64,000 nucleotides of DNA from Streptomyces actinomycinicus (GCF_016741775.1 NZ_JAERRK010000009.1:186001-250000), one strand, 5' to 3'. Numbered from the stretch's first letter, positions 55,225 through 64,000 are shown. A program made the numbers and translations. The notes: generated by a model from the sequence alone, not told the origin.

Positions 55225-56088
55225 TCAGAACGGGTACCAGCGCACGCTGTCGTCCCCGTCCCGCAGCGAGGCCACCCGCCGCCGGAACTCGGCCAGTGCC
55301 TTCGGGTTGCTCGGCGCGTGCTGGGCCACCCACGCACAGCTCGCCGTCTCCCGGGCGCCCCGCAGCACCGCGCAGCCCGCCCACTCCCGCACGTCCCAGC
55401 CGTACGCCTCCGTGAAGGAGCGGTACGCCTCGCCGGGCAGCCCGTACCGGTCCAGGGAGAGGGCCAGGACCACCAGGTCGTGCTCGCGCAGGTCCGAGGC
55501 GAAGGTCTCCAGGTCGACCAGGACCGCCCCGTCCGGCCCGACATGCACATTGCGGGGCAGCGCGTCGCCGTGGACCGGACCCGGCGTCAGATGCGGGGTC
55601 AGTGCCGCCGCCTGTGCCGCGAAGCCGTCGCGGCGCTCACGCAGAAAGGCCGCGTCCCCGGGGTCGATCGCATCGCCCGCGAGCCGCAGCCAGCGCTCCA
55701 CACCGCCCAGCAGATCGCGGGGCGGCAACGCGAAGGGGGGAGCGGGGAGCGCATGCACGGCTCGCAGCAGTCCGGCCAGGTCCCGGGCCTCGGCCGGCCG
55801 TACGGGTTCGGGCAGCCGGTGCCACACGGTCACCGGGTGGCCGTCCACCAGCAGCGGCTTCGGCTCGGCGGCCCGCACCGCCGGGACGCCCGCCCCGGCC
55901 AGCCAGCCGGCGACGGCCAGTTCGCGTTCGGCCCGCGCCAGCAACTCGGCGTCGCGGCCCACCTTCACCACCAGGTCACCGGCGGCGAACACCGCGTTCT
56001 CACCGAGAGCCAGGAGCCGGGCGTCCCGGGCCGGGCCCGGCAGCACTCCCGCCGCGGCCAGTACCTCCCGCGCGCGTGCCTCGTCCAT
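55225..56088 (-). CDS. Aminoglycoside phosphotransferase-family kinase
   Basis: A 287-aa APH-fold kinase from ATG 56088 (MDEARAREVLAAAG). Unlike the APH-like protein at 36 kb, its catalytic residues are intact: Lys42 in DLVVKVGRD, H173-G-D175 in PGPVHGDALPRNVHV with Asn180, and the DFG-like VLVDLETFASDLREHDLV. The phosphate acceptor is unknown; aminoglycoside resistance should not be assumed. It is divergent from the sugar ABC operon with 180 bp between starts. Confidence 0.92.
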   Translation of the reverse strand: MDEARAREVLAAAGVLPGPARDARLLALGENAVFAAGDLVVKVGRDAELLARAERELAVAGWLAGAGVPAVRAAEPKPLLVDGHPVTVWHRLPEPVRPAEARDLAGLLRAVHALPAPPFALPPRDLLGGVERWLRLAGDAIDPGDAAFLRERRDGFAAQAAALTPHLTPGPVHGDALPRNVHVGPDGAVLVDLETFASDLREHDLVVLALSLDRYGLPGEAYRSFTEAYGWDVREWAGCAVLRGARETASCAWVAQHAPSNPKALAEFRRRVASLRDGDDSVRWYPF

Positions 56089-56268
56089 CGTCGTGCCTCC
56101 GTGCCGTCTTCCGGTGCTGTCCGTGGGCCCACCGCGCGTGCCGGGCGCGGGCGGTGTCCGGCCAGTCTCGCATTCGCACAGGTCGGCCGCCGTGCACGCT
56201 CCCTTGACGAGCCACCGGGCCTTTACGACCATGAACACGCCAACCGGAGCGGCGAAGGGGCTGATTCC

Positions 56269-57201
56269 GTGACCTCAGTTGCCGGGGCGGAGGCGTCCGC
56301 GACGGCGGCGCGGCGGCCCGCCGGTGCCCGGACCGCCGGGCACGGTGCCTGGTTCCTGGTGCTGCCCGCGCTCGTCCCGATCCTCCTGATCAGCGCCGGC
56401 CCGCTGCTCTACGGCATCCTGCTGGCCTTCACCGACGCCCAGTCCGGCCGGACGGGCACCACCCGCTGGATCGGCGCCCTCAACTTCCAGGACCTGCTGC
56501 ACGACACCCTCTTCTGGGAGTCGTTCCGGATCGGACTGGTCTGGGCGGTCGGTGTGACCGTGCCCCAGTTCCTGCTGGCACTCGGCCTGGCCCTCCTGCT
56601 CGACCAGGACCTGCGGCTGCGCGGCCTGGCCCGGGCCCTGGCGATCGTGCCGTGGGCGATGCCCGAGGTCGTCGTCGGCATCATGTGGCGGCTCGTCTAC
56701 AACCCGGACGCCGGCGTCCTCAACGAGACCCTGCGCGACCTCGGTCTCGGTGACGGCAGGGACTGGCTGAGCGGCCTGGCCACCGCACTGCCCGCGGTGA
56801 TCGTCGTCGGCGTCTGGGCGGGCCTGCCGCAGACGACGGTGGCCCTGCTCGCCGGCCTGCAGAACGTCCCGCGCGAACTCCACGAGGCGGCCGCGGTCGA
56901 CGGCGCGGGGGCCTGGCGCCGCTTCCGCGCGGTCACCTGGCCCGCGCTCAGACCGGTGGCCCTCGCCGTCACCGCGCTCAACCTCATCTGGAACCTCAAC
57001 TCCTTCGCCCTGGTCTACGTGCTCACCAGCGGCGGCCCCGGCGGAAAGACCCGGCTGCCGATGCTGTTCGCCTACGAAGAGGCCTTCCGCTACGGCCAGT
57101 TCGGCTACGCGGCGGCGATGGGCTGTGTGCTCGTCGCGGTGGTCTCCGTCCTGCTCGCGGTGTTCCTGGCCGGCCGGCTGCGGGGCGGTGACGCGACATG
57201 A
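56269..57201 (+). CDS. Carbohydrate ABC transporter permease 1 (MalF-like)
   Basis: A 310-aa permease from GTG 56269 after GAAGGGG. Six hydrophobic segments starting with AWFLVLPALVPILLISAGPLLYGILLAF and the coupling loop PRELHEAAAVDGAGAWRRFRAVTWPALRP (EAA motif). It pairs with the next permease, whose ATG overlaps the stop by 4 bp. Sugar specificity is unknown. Confidence 0.94.
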   Translation: MTSVAGAEASATAARRPAGARTAGHGAWFLVLPALVPILLISAGPLLYGILLAFTDAQSGRTGTTRWIGALNFQDLLHDTLFWESFRIGLVWAVGVTVPQFLLALGLALLLDQDLRLRGLARALAIVPWAMPEVVVGIMWRLVYNPDAGVLNETLRDLGLGDGRDWLSGLATALPAVIVVGVWAGLPQTTVALLAGLQNVPRELHEAAAVDGAGAWRRFRAVTWPALRPVALAVTALNLIWNLNSFALVYVLTSGGPGGKTRLPMLFAYEEAFRYGQFGYAAAMGCVLVAVVSVLLAVFLAGRLRGGDAT

Positions 57202-58031
57202 GGCCCCGACGCGCGGCCCGCGCCGGCCAGTACGCAGCCCTGCTCGCGTATCTGGTCTTCCTGGCCTTCCCGCTGCTGTGGCTGCTGTCCACGGCGCTGA
57301 AGTCCCCGCGCGAGCTGGGCAGCCTGCACCCGGCGTGGATCCCCCGTCACCCCACCCTGGCCAATGTCCGGCAGGCCTTCGACGAGCAGCCACTGGCACA
57401 CGCCGCCCTCAACTCCCTGCTGGTGGCCGTCGCGACCGCCGTCGTCGCCGTGGTGATCGCCACCCCGACGGCCTACGTCATGGCCCGGCAGCGCACCCGG
57501 CTGGCCCGGGCGGCGACCGGCTGGGTGGTGGTCAGCCAGGCGTTTCCCTTCGTACTGGTGATCATCCCGCTGTTCCTGGTGCTGAAGGGCCTGCGACTGA
57601 TCGACTCCCTGACCGGACTGGTGCTGGTGTACGTGGTGTGGGCACTGCCGTTCGCGCTGTGGATGCTCACCGGTCATGTGCGGGCGGTGCCGGCCGAACT
57701 GGAGGAGGCGGCGGCCGTCGACGGGGCCGGGCGGGTGAGGACCCTGGTGTCCGTGACGGCACCGCTGCTCGCGCCCGGAATCGCGGCGACGGCCCTGTTC
57801 GCGTTCGTCACCGCGTGGAACGAGTTCTTCTTCGCGCTGGTGCTGCTCAAGAGCCCGGGGAAGCAGACCCTCCCCGTCGTCCTCACCCACTTCATCGGCG
57901 CGGAGGGCGTGGCCGATCTCGGACCGCTGGCCGCGGCCGCGTTCCTCGCCACGCTGCCCTCCGTGGCCGTCTTCGCGCTCCTCCAGCGGCGGATCACGGG
58001 CGGCCTGCTCGCCGGGGCGGTGAAGAGCTGA
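57198..58031 (+). CDS. Carbohydrate ABC transporter permease 2 (MalG-like)
   Basis: A 277-aa permease with six hydrophobic segments and the coupling loop PAELEEAAAVDGAGRVRTLVSVTAPLLAPGI. ATG 57198 overlaps the first permease stop; its own TGA overlaps the ATG of the binding-protein gene by one base. The FVTAWNEFFFALVLLKS segment is typical of MalG-like subunits. Confidence 0.94.
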   Translation: MRPRRAARAGQYAALLAYLVFLAFPLLWLLSTALKSPRELGSLHPAWIPRHPTLANVRQAFDEQPLAHAALNSLLVAVATAVVAVVIATPTAYVMARQRTRLARAATGWVVVSQAFPFVLVIIPLFLVLKGLRLIDSLTGLVLVYVVWALPFALWMLTGHVRAVPAELEEAAAVDGAGRVRTLVSVTAPLLAPGIAATALFAFVTAWNEFFFALVLLKSPGKQTLPVVLTHFIGAEGVADLGPLAAAAFLATLPSVAVFALLQRRITGGLLAGAVKS

Positions 58032-59305
58032 TGCGGACCCTTCTCAAGGTGCTCGCGGTGCTGCTGCTCCTGGCCGGCTGCTCGGCACCGGGGCACCGCG
58101 AGGGCGGGCCGGTCACCCTGCGCTTCCAGTCCCTGGCCTGGCAGCAGGAGTCCGTCGCCGCCAACAGGGAGCTGGTCGAGGAGTGGAACGCGACCCACAC
58201 GGACGTCAAGGTCGAGTACGTCCAGGGAAGCTGGGACAGTGTGCACGACCAGCTCCTCACCTCCTTCGAGGGCGGTGAGGCGCCGGACGTCGTCCACGAC
58301 GCCTCCGACGACCTGGCCGACTTCGCGTACGGCGGATACCTCGCCGACCTGAGGGGCCTGCTGCCCGGCAGGCTGAAGTCGGACATACCGTCGAGCAGCT
58401 GGGGCACGGCCACCTTCGGGACCGGCGTCTACGGGGTGCCGTTCCTCCAGGAGCCCCGGGTGCTGATCGCGAACTCGGACCGGCTGCGCGCGGCGAAGGT
58501 GCGCATTCCGACGCCCGGACACCCCTGGAGCTGGGAGGAGTTCCGGCAGGTCGCCAGGCGGCTCAGCGGGCCCGGCAGGTACGGCGTGGCGTGGCCGCTG
58601 AAGGAACCCGTCTCCGCCACGCTCAACCTGTCCCTGTCGGCGGGCGGGCGGCTCTTCCACCGGGACGCGGACGGCAAGACGGTCGTACGCTTCACCGACG
58701 GGGACGCGGTCGTGCCCCGTACCCTCCACGACCAGGTCGCCGTCGACCACAGTGCCCCCGCCTCGACACTCGGCAGCGGCGGCGCGGACACCCTGCCCGG
58801 CTTCTTCGCCGGCCGGTACGCGATGGTCCCGCTGGGCTTCTCCTACCGCCAGCAGATCGTGCAGCAGGCTCCCGAGGGCTTCCACTGGGAGGTGCTCCCC
58901 GCCCCGGCCGGTGCCGCGGGGCTCATCCAGGGCGTCAGCCCGCAGACCCTGTCCGTCTCCGCCGACTGCCCGCACAAGAAGGAAGCCGTCGCGTTCATCG
59001 ACTTCCTGCTGCGGCCGCGGAACATGGTCCGTCTCGCCCTCGGTGACTGGATGCTGCCCACCGGCACCCGGGCCCTGAAGGATCCGGCGCTGCACACCAC
59101 GAAGTACGGCTGGGCCACCGGCACCGCCCTCGCGGCCCGGCTCCGCCCGGCGCCCGCACAGTCCGTGCGCGGCTACCCCGAGTGGAAGGACAAGGTGGCC
59201 ACCCCGGCCTACCAGGAGTACTACAGCGGCGCGATCGGCCTCGCCGAGCTGCGCAGCCGCCTCGAGGACGACGGCAATCTGGTGCTGGCCCGCTACCAGC
59301 GCTGA
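58031..59305 (+). CDS. Carbohydrate ABC transporter substrate-binding lipoprotein
   Basis: A 424-aa lipoprotein from ATG 58031. Short signal MRTLLKVLAVLLLLAGC with lipobox C17. The mature part is a type-I sugar-binding fold (VTLRFQSLAWQQESVAANRELVEEWNATHTDVKVEYVQGSWDSVHDQLLTSFEGGEAPDVVH, GVYGVPFLQEPRVLIANSD). Binding-protein genes normally come first in such operons; here it is last. No ATPase gene is present, as for most Streptomyces sugar importers, which share MsiK. Confidence 0.93.
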   Translation: MRTLLKVLAVLLLLAGCSAPGHREGGPVTLRFQSLAWQQESVAANRELVEEWNATHTDVKVEYVQGSWDSVHDQLLTSFEGGEAPDVVHDASDDLADFAYGGYLADLRGLLPGRLKSDIPSSSWGTATFGTGVYGVPFLQEPRVLIANSDRLRAAKVRIPTPGHPWSWEEFRQVARRLSGPGRYGVAWPLKEPVSATLNLSLSAGGRLFHRDADGKTVVRFTDGDAVVPRTLHDQVAVDHSAPASTLGSGGADTLPGFFAGRYAMVPLGFSYRQQIVQQAPEGFHWEVLPAPAGAAGLIQGVSPQTLSVSADCPHKKEAVAFIDFLLRPRNMVRLALGDWMLPTGTRALKDPALHTTKYGWATGTALAARLRPAPAQSVRGYPEWKDKVATPAYQEYYSGAIGLAELRSRLEDDGNLVLARYQR

Positions 59306-59367
59306 GGAGTCCGGTCCGGGGACGGCACAAGAAGGCACAGGCACGGGAGCGGGCACGGGAAATCAAA

Positions 59368-59396
59368 TAGACGATACGTATCGTCTCGTCTAGCCT
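59368..59396 (+). promoter_or_regulatory. Candidate promoter giving a leaderless glycosyltransferase mRNA
   Basis: TAGACG (59368-59373) and TAGCCT (59391-59396) with a 17-bp spacer. The start point would fall at or beside the ATG 59404, so the transcript would be leaderless. The -35 element and most of the spacer are covered by the 18-bp palindrome listed separately. Confidence 0.5.
59369..59386. promoter_or_regulatory. 18-bp perfect palindromic operator
   Basis: AGACGATACGTATCGTCT is identical to its reverse complement and overlaps the proposed -35/spacer of the glycosyltransferase promoter. GATACGTATC cores of this kind are common TetR-family operators in Streptomyces. No TetR-type gene lies beside it, so the repressor would be encoded elsewhere. 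Confidence 0.75.
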
Positions 59397-59403
59397 CTGG
59401 GGC

Positions 59404-60630
59404 ATGACTCCAGTGACCGCACCCGCTCACATCGCCATGTTCTCCATCGCCGCGCACGGCCATGTGAACCCCAGCCTGGAGGTGATCCGTGAACTCGTCG
59501 CCCGCGGCCACCGGGTCACCTACGCCGTCCCGCCGGACTTCGCCGACAAGGTGGCCGCCACCGGGGCCCGGCCCGTGCCCTACACCTCCACTCTGCCGGG
59601 GCCCGACGCCGGCCCGGACGCATGGGGGGACACCCCGCTCGACAACGTCGAGCCGTTCCTGGAGGACGCGATCCAGGCGCTGCCCCAGCTCGTCGCGGCC
59701 TACGGCGACGACACACCCGACCTCGTCCTGCACGACATCGCCTCGTACCCGGCCCGGGTCCTCGCCCACCGCTGGGGAGTCCCGGCGATCTCCCTCTCCC
59801 CGAACCTGGTGGCCTGGGAGGGCTACGAGGAAGAGGTCGCCGAGCCGATGTGGGAGGAGCCGAGGCGGACCGCACGCGGACGGGCCTACTACGCCCGGTT
59901 CGAGGCCTGGCTGGCCGAGAACGGGATCACCCGGCACCCGGACCCCTTCGTCGGCCGCCCGGACCGTTCCCTCGTGCTCATCCCCAAAGCCCTCCAGCCG
60001 CATGCCGACCGGGTCGACGAACGCGTCCACACCTTCGTCGGCGCCTGCCAGGGAGACCGCGCCGACCAGGGCGACTGGCAGCGGCCCGCCGGCGCGGAGA
60101 AGGTCGTGCTGGTGTCCCTCGGCTCGGCCTTCACCAAACAGCCCGCCTTCTACCGGGAGTGCGTGCGCGCCTTCGGGGACCTCCCTGGCTGGCACGTCGT
60201 CCTGCAGATCGGCCGGCACGTGACCCGCGCCGAGCTGGGCGACGTGCCGGACAACGTCGAAGTGCACGGCTGGGTCCCGCAGCTGGCGGTCCTGCGGAAG
60301 GCCGACCTGTTCGTCACCCACGCCGGCGCGGGCGGCAGCCAGGAGGGGCTGGTCACCGCGACGCCGATGATCGCCGTACCGCAGGCCGTGGACCAGTTCG
60401 GCAACGCCGGCATGCTCCAGGGCCTCGGTGTCGCCCGGCACGTGCCCGCCGAGGAGGCCACCGCCGACCGCCTCCGCGAGGCCGCCCTCGCGCTGGTGGA
60501 CGACCCCGGGGTGGCGCGCCGGCTCAAGCGGATCCAGACGGAGACGGCCCAGGAGGGCGGCACCCGGCGGGCGGCCGACCTCATCGAGGCCGAACTGCCC
60601 GGCAGCGCCGGCCGGGACCGGCAGCGGTGA
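59404..60630 (+). CDS. mgt: Macrolide-type family 1 glycosyltransferase
   Basis: A 408-aa GT1 glycosyltransferase of the MGT/OleD type, which glucosylate macrolides and phenolics, usually as a resistance or detoxification step in the cytoplasm. N-terminal acceptor domain HIAMFSIAAHGHVNPSLEVIRELVARGHRVTYAVP; the C-terminal nucleotide-sugar motif is VHGWVPQLAVLRKADLFVTHAGAGGSQEGLVTATPMIAVPQAVDQFGNA, with the donor His and the terminal DQ. ATG 59404. No ribosome site precedes it; the promoter layout suggests a leaderless transcript under palindrome control. Confidence 0.95.
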   Translation: MTPVTAPAHIAMFSIAAHGHVNPSLEVIRELVARGHRVTYAVPPDFADKVAATGARPVPYTSTLPGPDAGPDAWGDTPLDNVEPFLEDAIQALPQLVAAYGDDTPDLVLHDIASYPARVLAHRWGVPAISLSPNLVAWEGYEEEVAEPMWEEPRRTARGRAYYARFEAWLAENGITRHPDPFVGRPDRSLVLIPKALQPHADRVDERVHTFVGACQGDRADQGDWQRPAGAEKVVLVSLGSAFTKQPAFYRECVRAFGDLPGWHVVLQIGRHVTRAELGDVPDNVEVHGWVPQLAVLRKADLFVTHAGAGGSQEGLVTATPMIAVPQAVDQFGNAGMLQGLGVARHVPAEEATADRLREAALALVDDPGVARRLKRIQTETAQEGGTRRAADLIEAELPGSAGRDRQR

Positions 60631-60713
60631 GCGGCCGTCCGGGGTGTGCCGTGCCGCCGGGCCGGGCCGCGTAGGGCGACCGGCGCACCCCGCCCGGACC
60701 GCGACGGCACGGA

Positions 60714-60750
60714 CAGGGCCCGTCGGTTCCCCCGGAACCGACGGGCCCTG
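60714..60750. terminator. Strong bidirectional hairpin between convergent genes
   Basis: A perfect 17-bp stem (60714-60730 with 60734-60750) closes on a 3-nt CCC loop. It lies between the stops of the glycosyltransferase and the MMPL gene and can terminate both strands. Confidence 0.88.
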
Positions 60751-60765
60751 CGACAGGGGGCGGGA

Positions 60766-63030
60766 TCAGACGGTCAGCCGCTCGCGGTCGCGCACCGGCG
60801 CCGCGACCGCGTCCGGCGTCTCGTCGTGGGTGAGGTCCGGCAGCCGGTGCAGCCACTTCGGCAGGTACCAGTTGCGCTCGCCGAGCAGGGCCATCACCGC
60901 CGGCAGCAGCACCCCGCGGATGATCGTGGCGTCGATGAGCACGGCCGCGGCCAGGCCCACGCCCATCTGCTTCATGGACTGCATGGACAGCGTGCCGAAG
61001 ATCGCGAACACGGCGACCATGATGACCGCGGCGCTGGTGACGACCCCGGCCGTGGTGACCACGCCGTGCCGGATCGCGTCCTTCGTCGACCGGCCGCGCA
61101 TCCGGGCCTCGCGGATCCGGGAGACCACGAAGACGTGGTAGTCCATGGAGAGCCCGAACAGGATCACGAACAGGAACAGCGGCAGCCAGGTCACGATCGC
61201 GCCGACGCCCTCGGCGCCCACCAGCGAGGCGCCCCAGCCGTGCTGGAAGACGGCGACGAGGATGCCGTAGGCGGCGGCCACCGACAGCAGGTTGAGCACG
61301 ATCGACGTGACCGCGACGGTCAGCGAGCGGAACGACAGCAGCATCAGCAGGAAGGCGAAGACGACCACGAAGACGAAGACCGGGACGACCGAGCCCATCA
61401 ACTGGTCGTTGAAGTCGTGGTTGCCCGCGACCTGCCCGGTGACCGGGGCCTGTACGCCGTCGACCTTGCCGAGCGTGGCGGGCCGCACCTCGTCGCGCAG
61501 TTTCTCCAGGCTCTGCGTGGCCTTGTCCAGGTCCGAGCCGCCGACCAGCGGCACCGAGACCAGGGCCAGGTTCTGCGCGTCGTGCAGCTTGATGTCCACC
61601 GGGCCGCGCGAGGCGCCCGAGGAGATCGCCTGCTTCTTGAAGTCCGCCAGCGCCCGGCGTACTTCGGGGGCGTTGATGTCCTTGGCCTTGACCACGACCT
61701 GGGCCGGCTCGCTGCCGCCCGGGAAGGCGTCGTTGATGCGGTTGTACGTCTGCACCATGGGCAGCGAGTCGCCGAACTCCTGGTCCAGGGTGAGCTGTTG
61801 CGTCTTCATGCCGACCGCGGGCGCGGCCACCGCGAGCAGTGCTCCGGCCGCGACGACGACCGAGAGCAGCGGCTTGGCCAGCACGCCCCGCAGCACCGCG
61901 GTCCAGAAGCGGCTGCCGTCGTCCGTGCCGCGCCGGCTGTCCGTGCCGTGCCGGCGGCGCCGGCGGCCCAGGAACGGGATGCGGCCCTTCTCGACCCGCT
62001 CGCCGAGCAGCGACAGCAGCGCGGGGAGCACGGTCACCGAACCGACCATGGCGACGGCCACGACCATCAGCGAGGCCAGGCCCATCGCCTCGAACTCGGC
62101 GAGCCCGGTGAACAGCATGCCCGCCATCGCCACGCACACCGTGACACCGGAGACGATGACCGCGCGGCCACTGGTCGCGGCGGCGATCCTGAGGGCGGTG
62201 CCGGCGTCCCGGCCGGCCTCCCGCTCCTCGCGCTCGCGGCGCAGGTAGAACAGGCAGTAGTCCACGCCGACGGCCATACCGACCAGCAGCATCACGGAGT
62301 TGGCGGTGTCGCTCATCGGCTGGAGGTGACTGACCAGGCCCATCAGGCCCATCGTCGCCATGATCGCGGTGACCGCCAGGGCCACCGGCAGCAGCGCGGC
62401 CACCAGCGCGCCGAACGCGATCAGCAGAATGCCGAGGGCCACCGGCACCGCCGAGTACTCGGCCTTCTTGAAGTCGTCCCCGAAGGCGTCCTTGTACTGC
62501 TTCTGCATGCTGGCGCCGCCGATCTCCTCGATCCGCAGCGAGCCGTGGCCCTTCTGCACCCCGGCGACGGCCTCCAGTACCGGCTCGATCCGGTCGGCGG
62601 CGGTCTCCGCGTCCCCGCGCAGGTCGAACTGGACCAGCGCGCTGCGGCCGTCCCGGGACACGGTGTGCGTGTCGTACGGCGAGGTCACGCCCGTGACCTT
62701 GCCGGTGCCCTCGACGGCCTTCACGACGTCGGCGACGGCGGCGCGGAACTCACCGCTGGTGGCCTTCAGCGCGCCGCCCTTGGCCTGGATCAGGACGGTC
62801 TCCGAGGCGGGTTCCTCGATCCCGGCATCGTCGATGATCTTGGCGGCGGTGTGCGTCTCGCCCTTCAGCTGGTCGCTCTCGTCCACGTCGACCCGGCCCG
62901 CCGCCGAGCCGAGCCCCATCGCCAGGACGACGAACAACACCCATATGCCGACGGCCGCCCAGCGGTGCCGGGCGCTCCAGCCGCCGGCGCTGGCCGCCAG
63001 CCCTCGCACCCGCACCTCTGTGTTCCCCAT
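60766..63030 (-). CDS. MMPL/RND-family transporter
   Basis: A 754-aa transporter with the MMPL layout: TM1 (WAAVGIWVLFVVLAMGLGSAAG), a first periplasmic domain, a block of five membrane segments, a second periplasmic domain and a final block of six. The proton-relay signatures are seen twice: VGMAVGVDYCLFYLRREREE and LFGLSMDYHVFVVSRIREARMRGRSTKDAI. ATG 63030 (MGNTEVRVRGLAA) follows GAGGGGG. Actinobacterial members export lipids or polyketides; the cargo here is unknown. Confidence 0.95.
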   Translation of the reverse strand: MGNTEVRVRGLAASAGGWSARHRWAAVGIWVLFVVLAMGLGSAAGRVDVDESDQLKGETHTAAKIIDDAGIEEPASETVLIQAKGGALKATSGEFRAAVADVVKAVEGTGKVTGVTSPYDTHTVSRDGRSALVQFDLRGDAETAADRIEPVLEAVAGVQKGHGSLRIEEIGGASMQKQYKDAFGDDFKKAEYSAVPVALGILLIAFGALVAALLPVALAVTAIMATMGLMGLVSHLQPMSDTANSVMLLVGMAVGVDYCLFYLRREREEREAGRDAGTALRIAAATSGRAVIVSGVTVCVAMAGMLFTGLAEFEAMGLASLMVVAVAMVGSVTVLPALLSLLGERVEKGRIPFLGRRRRRHGTDSRRGTDDGSRFWTAVLRGVLAKPLLSVVVAAGALLAVAAPAVGMKTQQLTLDQEFGDSLPMVQTYNRINDAFPGGSEPAQVVVKAKDINAPEVRRALADFKKQAISSGASRGPVDIKLHDAQNLALVSVPLVGGSDLDKATQSLEKLRDEVRPATLGKVDGVQAPVTGQVAGNHDFNDQLMGSVVPVFVFVVVFAFLLMLLSFRSLTVAVTSIVLNLLSVAAAYGILVAVFQHGWGASLVGAEGVGAIVTWLPLFLFVILFGLSMDYHVFVVSRIREARMRGRSTKDAIRHGVVTTAGVVTSAAVIMVAVFAIFGTLSMQSMKQMGVGLAAAVLIDATIIRGVLLPAVMALLGERNWYLPKWLHRLPDLTHDETPDAVAAPVRDRERLTV

Positions 63031-63492
63031 GACGGGCCTGCCCCCTCGTATGCGGTGACGGCCCCCTGCCGCCACGTCCGTGCTTGCTCGTGTTCGACGG
63101 TAGGCGTGCGGCGAAGACGTCTCCTCGTGCTGGCCGGTGAAGTCCGCGGAGCGCGGATCACCGCTGAGGAGGACGGTGACCCCTTACATCTATTGCTGGT
63201 TCTCGGGGGTGCGTCTCGGGGGTGGGGGTGCGCGCGGTCCCCTCGCGGCCGACGGAGAGGACAGGGGCGGGAGCGGGGACGGGAGCCGGGGACGGCGAGG
63301 GCCGCCGGTGTCCGTTCCGACCGACAGAGATCCGCTTTGTGATTACGAAACCTTGTTGAACAAGTCACAGGTGCGTGTAGAGGTTGATCCCGCCCCCGCC
63401 CATCGGCCAGAGTTTCGCGCAGCCCGCCCCGGTGCGGGCGCGGCCGTCGTGCCCGCCCCCACGGGGCACGACGGCCGCTCTAGGGTGGCCGG
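63031..63492. promoter_or_regulatory. Divergent intergenic region of MMPL and DUF1697 genes
   Basis: 462 bp without a credible gene. It contains a purine/G-rich tract (about 63255-63305, GGGGCGGGAGCGGGGACGGG) that could form a G-quadruplex, and a 13-bp palindrome CTTGTTGAACAAG at 63352-63364 in a locally AT-rich stretch that may be an operator. No clear -35/-10 pair was seen. Confidence 0.45.
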
Positions 63493-64000
63493 ATGACCAT
63501 CTATGCGGCGCTGCTGCGCGGAATCAACGTCGGCGGCAGCAGGAAGCTCCCCATGGCCGAACTGCGCACCCTCATGGCCGGCCTCGGCCACACCGGTGTC
63601 CGCACCCATCTCCAGAGCGGCCAGGCCGTCTTTGCCGCCGCCCACGGCGACGAGGAGACCCTGGCGGCCGAGCTGGCCCGGGCGATCGAGGAGGACTTCG
63701 GCTTCTCCGTCGACGTGCTCGTGCGCGATCACGCCTACCTGAAGTCGGTCGCCGAGGCCTGTCCGTTCCCCGCCGCAGACCTCGAGCCCAGGCAACTGCA
63801 CGTCACCTACTTCTCCGCACCCGTCACCCCGGACCGGTTCGCGGAGATCGACCAGGACGCCCACCTTCCGGAGGAGTTCCGGCTCGGCGACCGCTGCCTG
63901 TACCTGTACGCACCGGACGGCCTGGGCCGTTCCAAGCTCGCCGAGGCGCTGGCCCGGCCCCGGATCACCAGGGGACTCGTCGCCACGAGCCGGAACTGGA
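63493..64000 (+). CDS. DUF1697 protein (3' end outside window)
   Basis: The first 169 residues are present, from ATG 63493 (MTIYAALLRGINVGGSRKLPM). The LRGINVGG opening, HLQSGQAVF (usually LQSGNVVF) and DVLVRDHAYL identify DUF1697, a family of about 180 residues, so only a few residues are missing. Function unknown. It is divergent from the MMPL gene. Confidence 0.93.
   Translation, partial: MTIYAALLRGINVGGSRKLPMAELRTLMAGLGHTGVRTHLQSGQAVFAAAHGDEETLAAELARAIEEDFGFSVDVLVRDHAYLKSVAEACPFPAADLEPRQLHVTYFSAPVTPDRFAEIDQDAHLPEEFRLGDRCLYLYAPDGLGRSKLAEALARPRITRGLVATSRNW

Noticed and set aside
55225..56088. Aminoglycoside resistance gene
   Set aside because: The fold and catalytic motifs are those of the broad APH/choline-kinase-like superfamily; no specific similarity to a known resistance enzyme can be claimed.

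Overview
This is high-GC actinobacterial DNA, almost certainly a Streptomyces chromosome. The codon bias is strongly GC3, GTG and TTG starts are frequent, and lineage markers are present: a two-domain geosmin synthase, a CprB/ScbR-type gamma-butyrolactone-receptor homologue, an SSI-family protease inhibitor, the DUF6230/DUF6114 pair and an SAV2148-type HEPN protein. The order murC-msrB followed by cprB and geosmin synthase matches, from memory, the SCO606x-SCO607x part of the S. coelicolor chromosome. I see no tRNA, rRNA, CRISPR array, IS element, integrase or phage module.

Layout. 1-9.8 kb: partial FAD oxidoreductase, PPK2, slipin, a SulP transporter translationally coupled to a beta-carbonic anhydrase, ZapE-like ATPase divergent from a RibD-like reductase, a conserved protein of unknown role, murC and msrB. 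9.9-16.8 kb: a GAF/SpoIIE-type phosphatase, then a three-gene minus-strand cassette (small Cys-motif protein, three-helix membrane protein, 1352-aa TPR-CHAT caspase-like protein) that looks like a bacterial conflict or signalling system. 17.0-20.6 kb: an osmoprotectant (betaine/choline-type) ABC operon. 20.7-25.4 kb: TerB-like and ArsR-like divergent genes, DUF6114/DUF6230, a secreted protein and a membrane-anchored AA10 LPMO. 25.7-31.5 kb: cprB orthologue with a candidate autoregulatory operator, an ARMT1-like protein, a P450 coupled to a small protein, and geosmin synthase. 31.5-37 kb: multicopper oxidase, PDZ protein, M24 peptidase, APH-fold protein lacking the catalytic Asp. 37-50.6 kb: treZ, treY and glgX (glycogen to trehalose) interleaved with an FHA protein, SSI inhibitor, M14 and M1 peptidases, LpdA and a LysR regulator. 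50.8-64 kb: a secreted pair including a catalytic-domain-only copper-amine-oxidase homologue, HEPN protein, DEDDh exonuclease, an intact APH-fold kinase, a sugar ABC importer without its own ATPase, a macrolide-type glycosyltransferase with a striking palindromic operator, an MMPL transporter and a partial DUF1697 gene.

A recurrent theme is short tandem minisatellites (6-38 bp units) at gene 3' ends and inside coding linkers. The most interesting items are the TPR-CHAT cassette, the operators at cprB and the glycosyltransferase, the amine-oxidase homologue with an altered cofactor motif, and the repeat-embedded stop codon of the multicopper oxidase.
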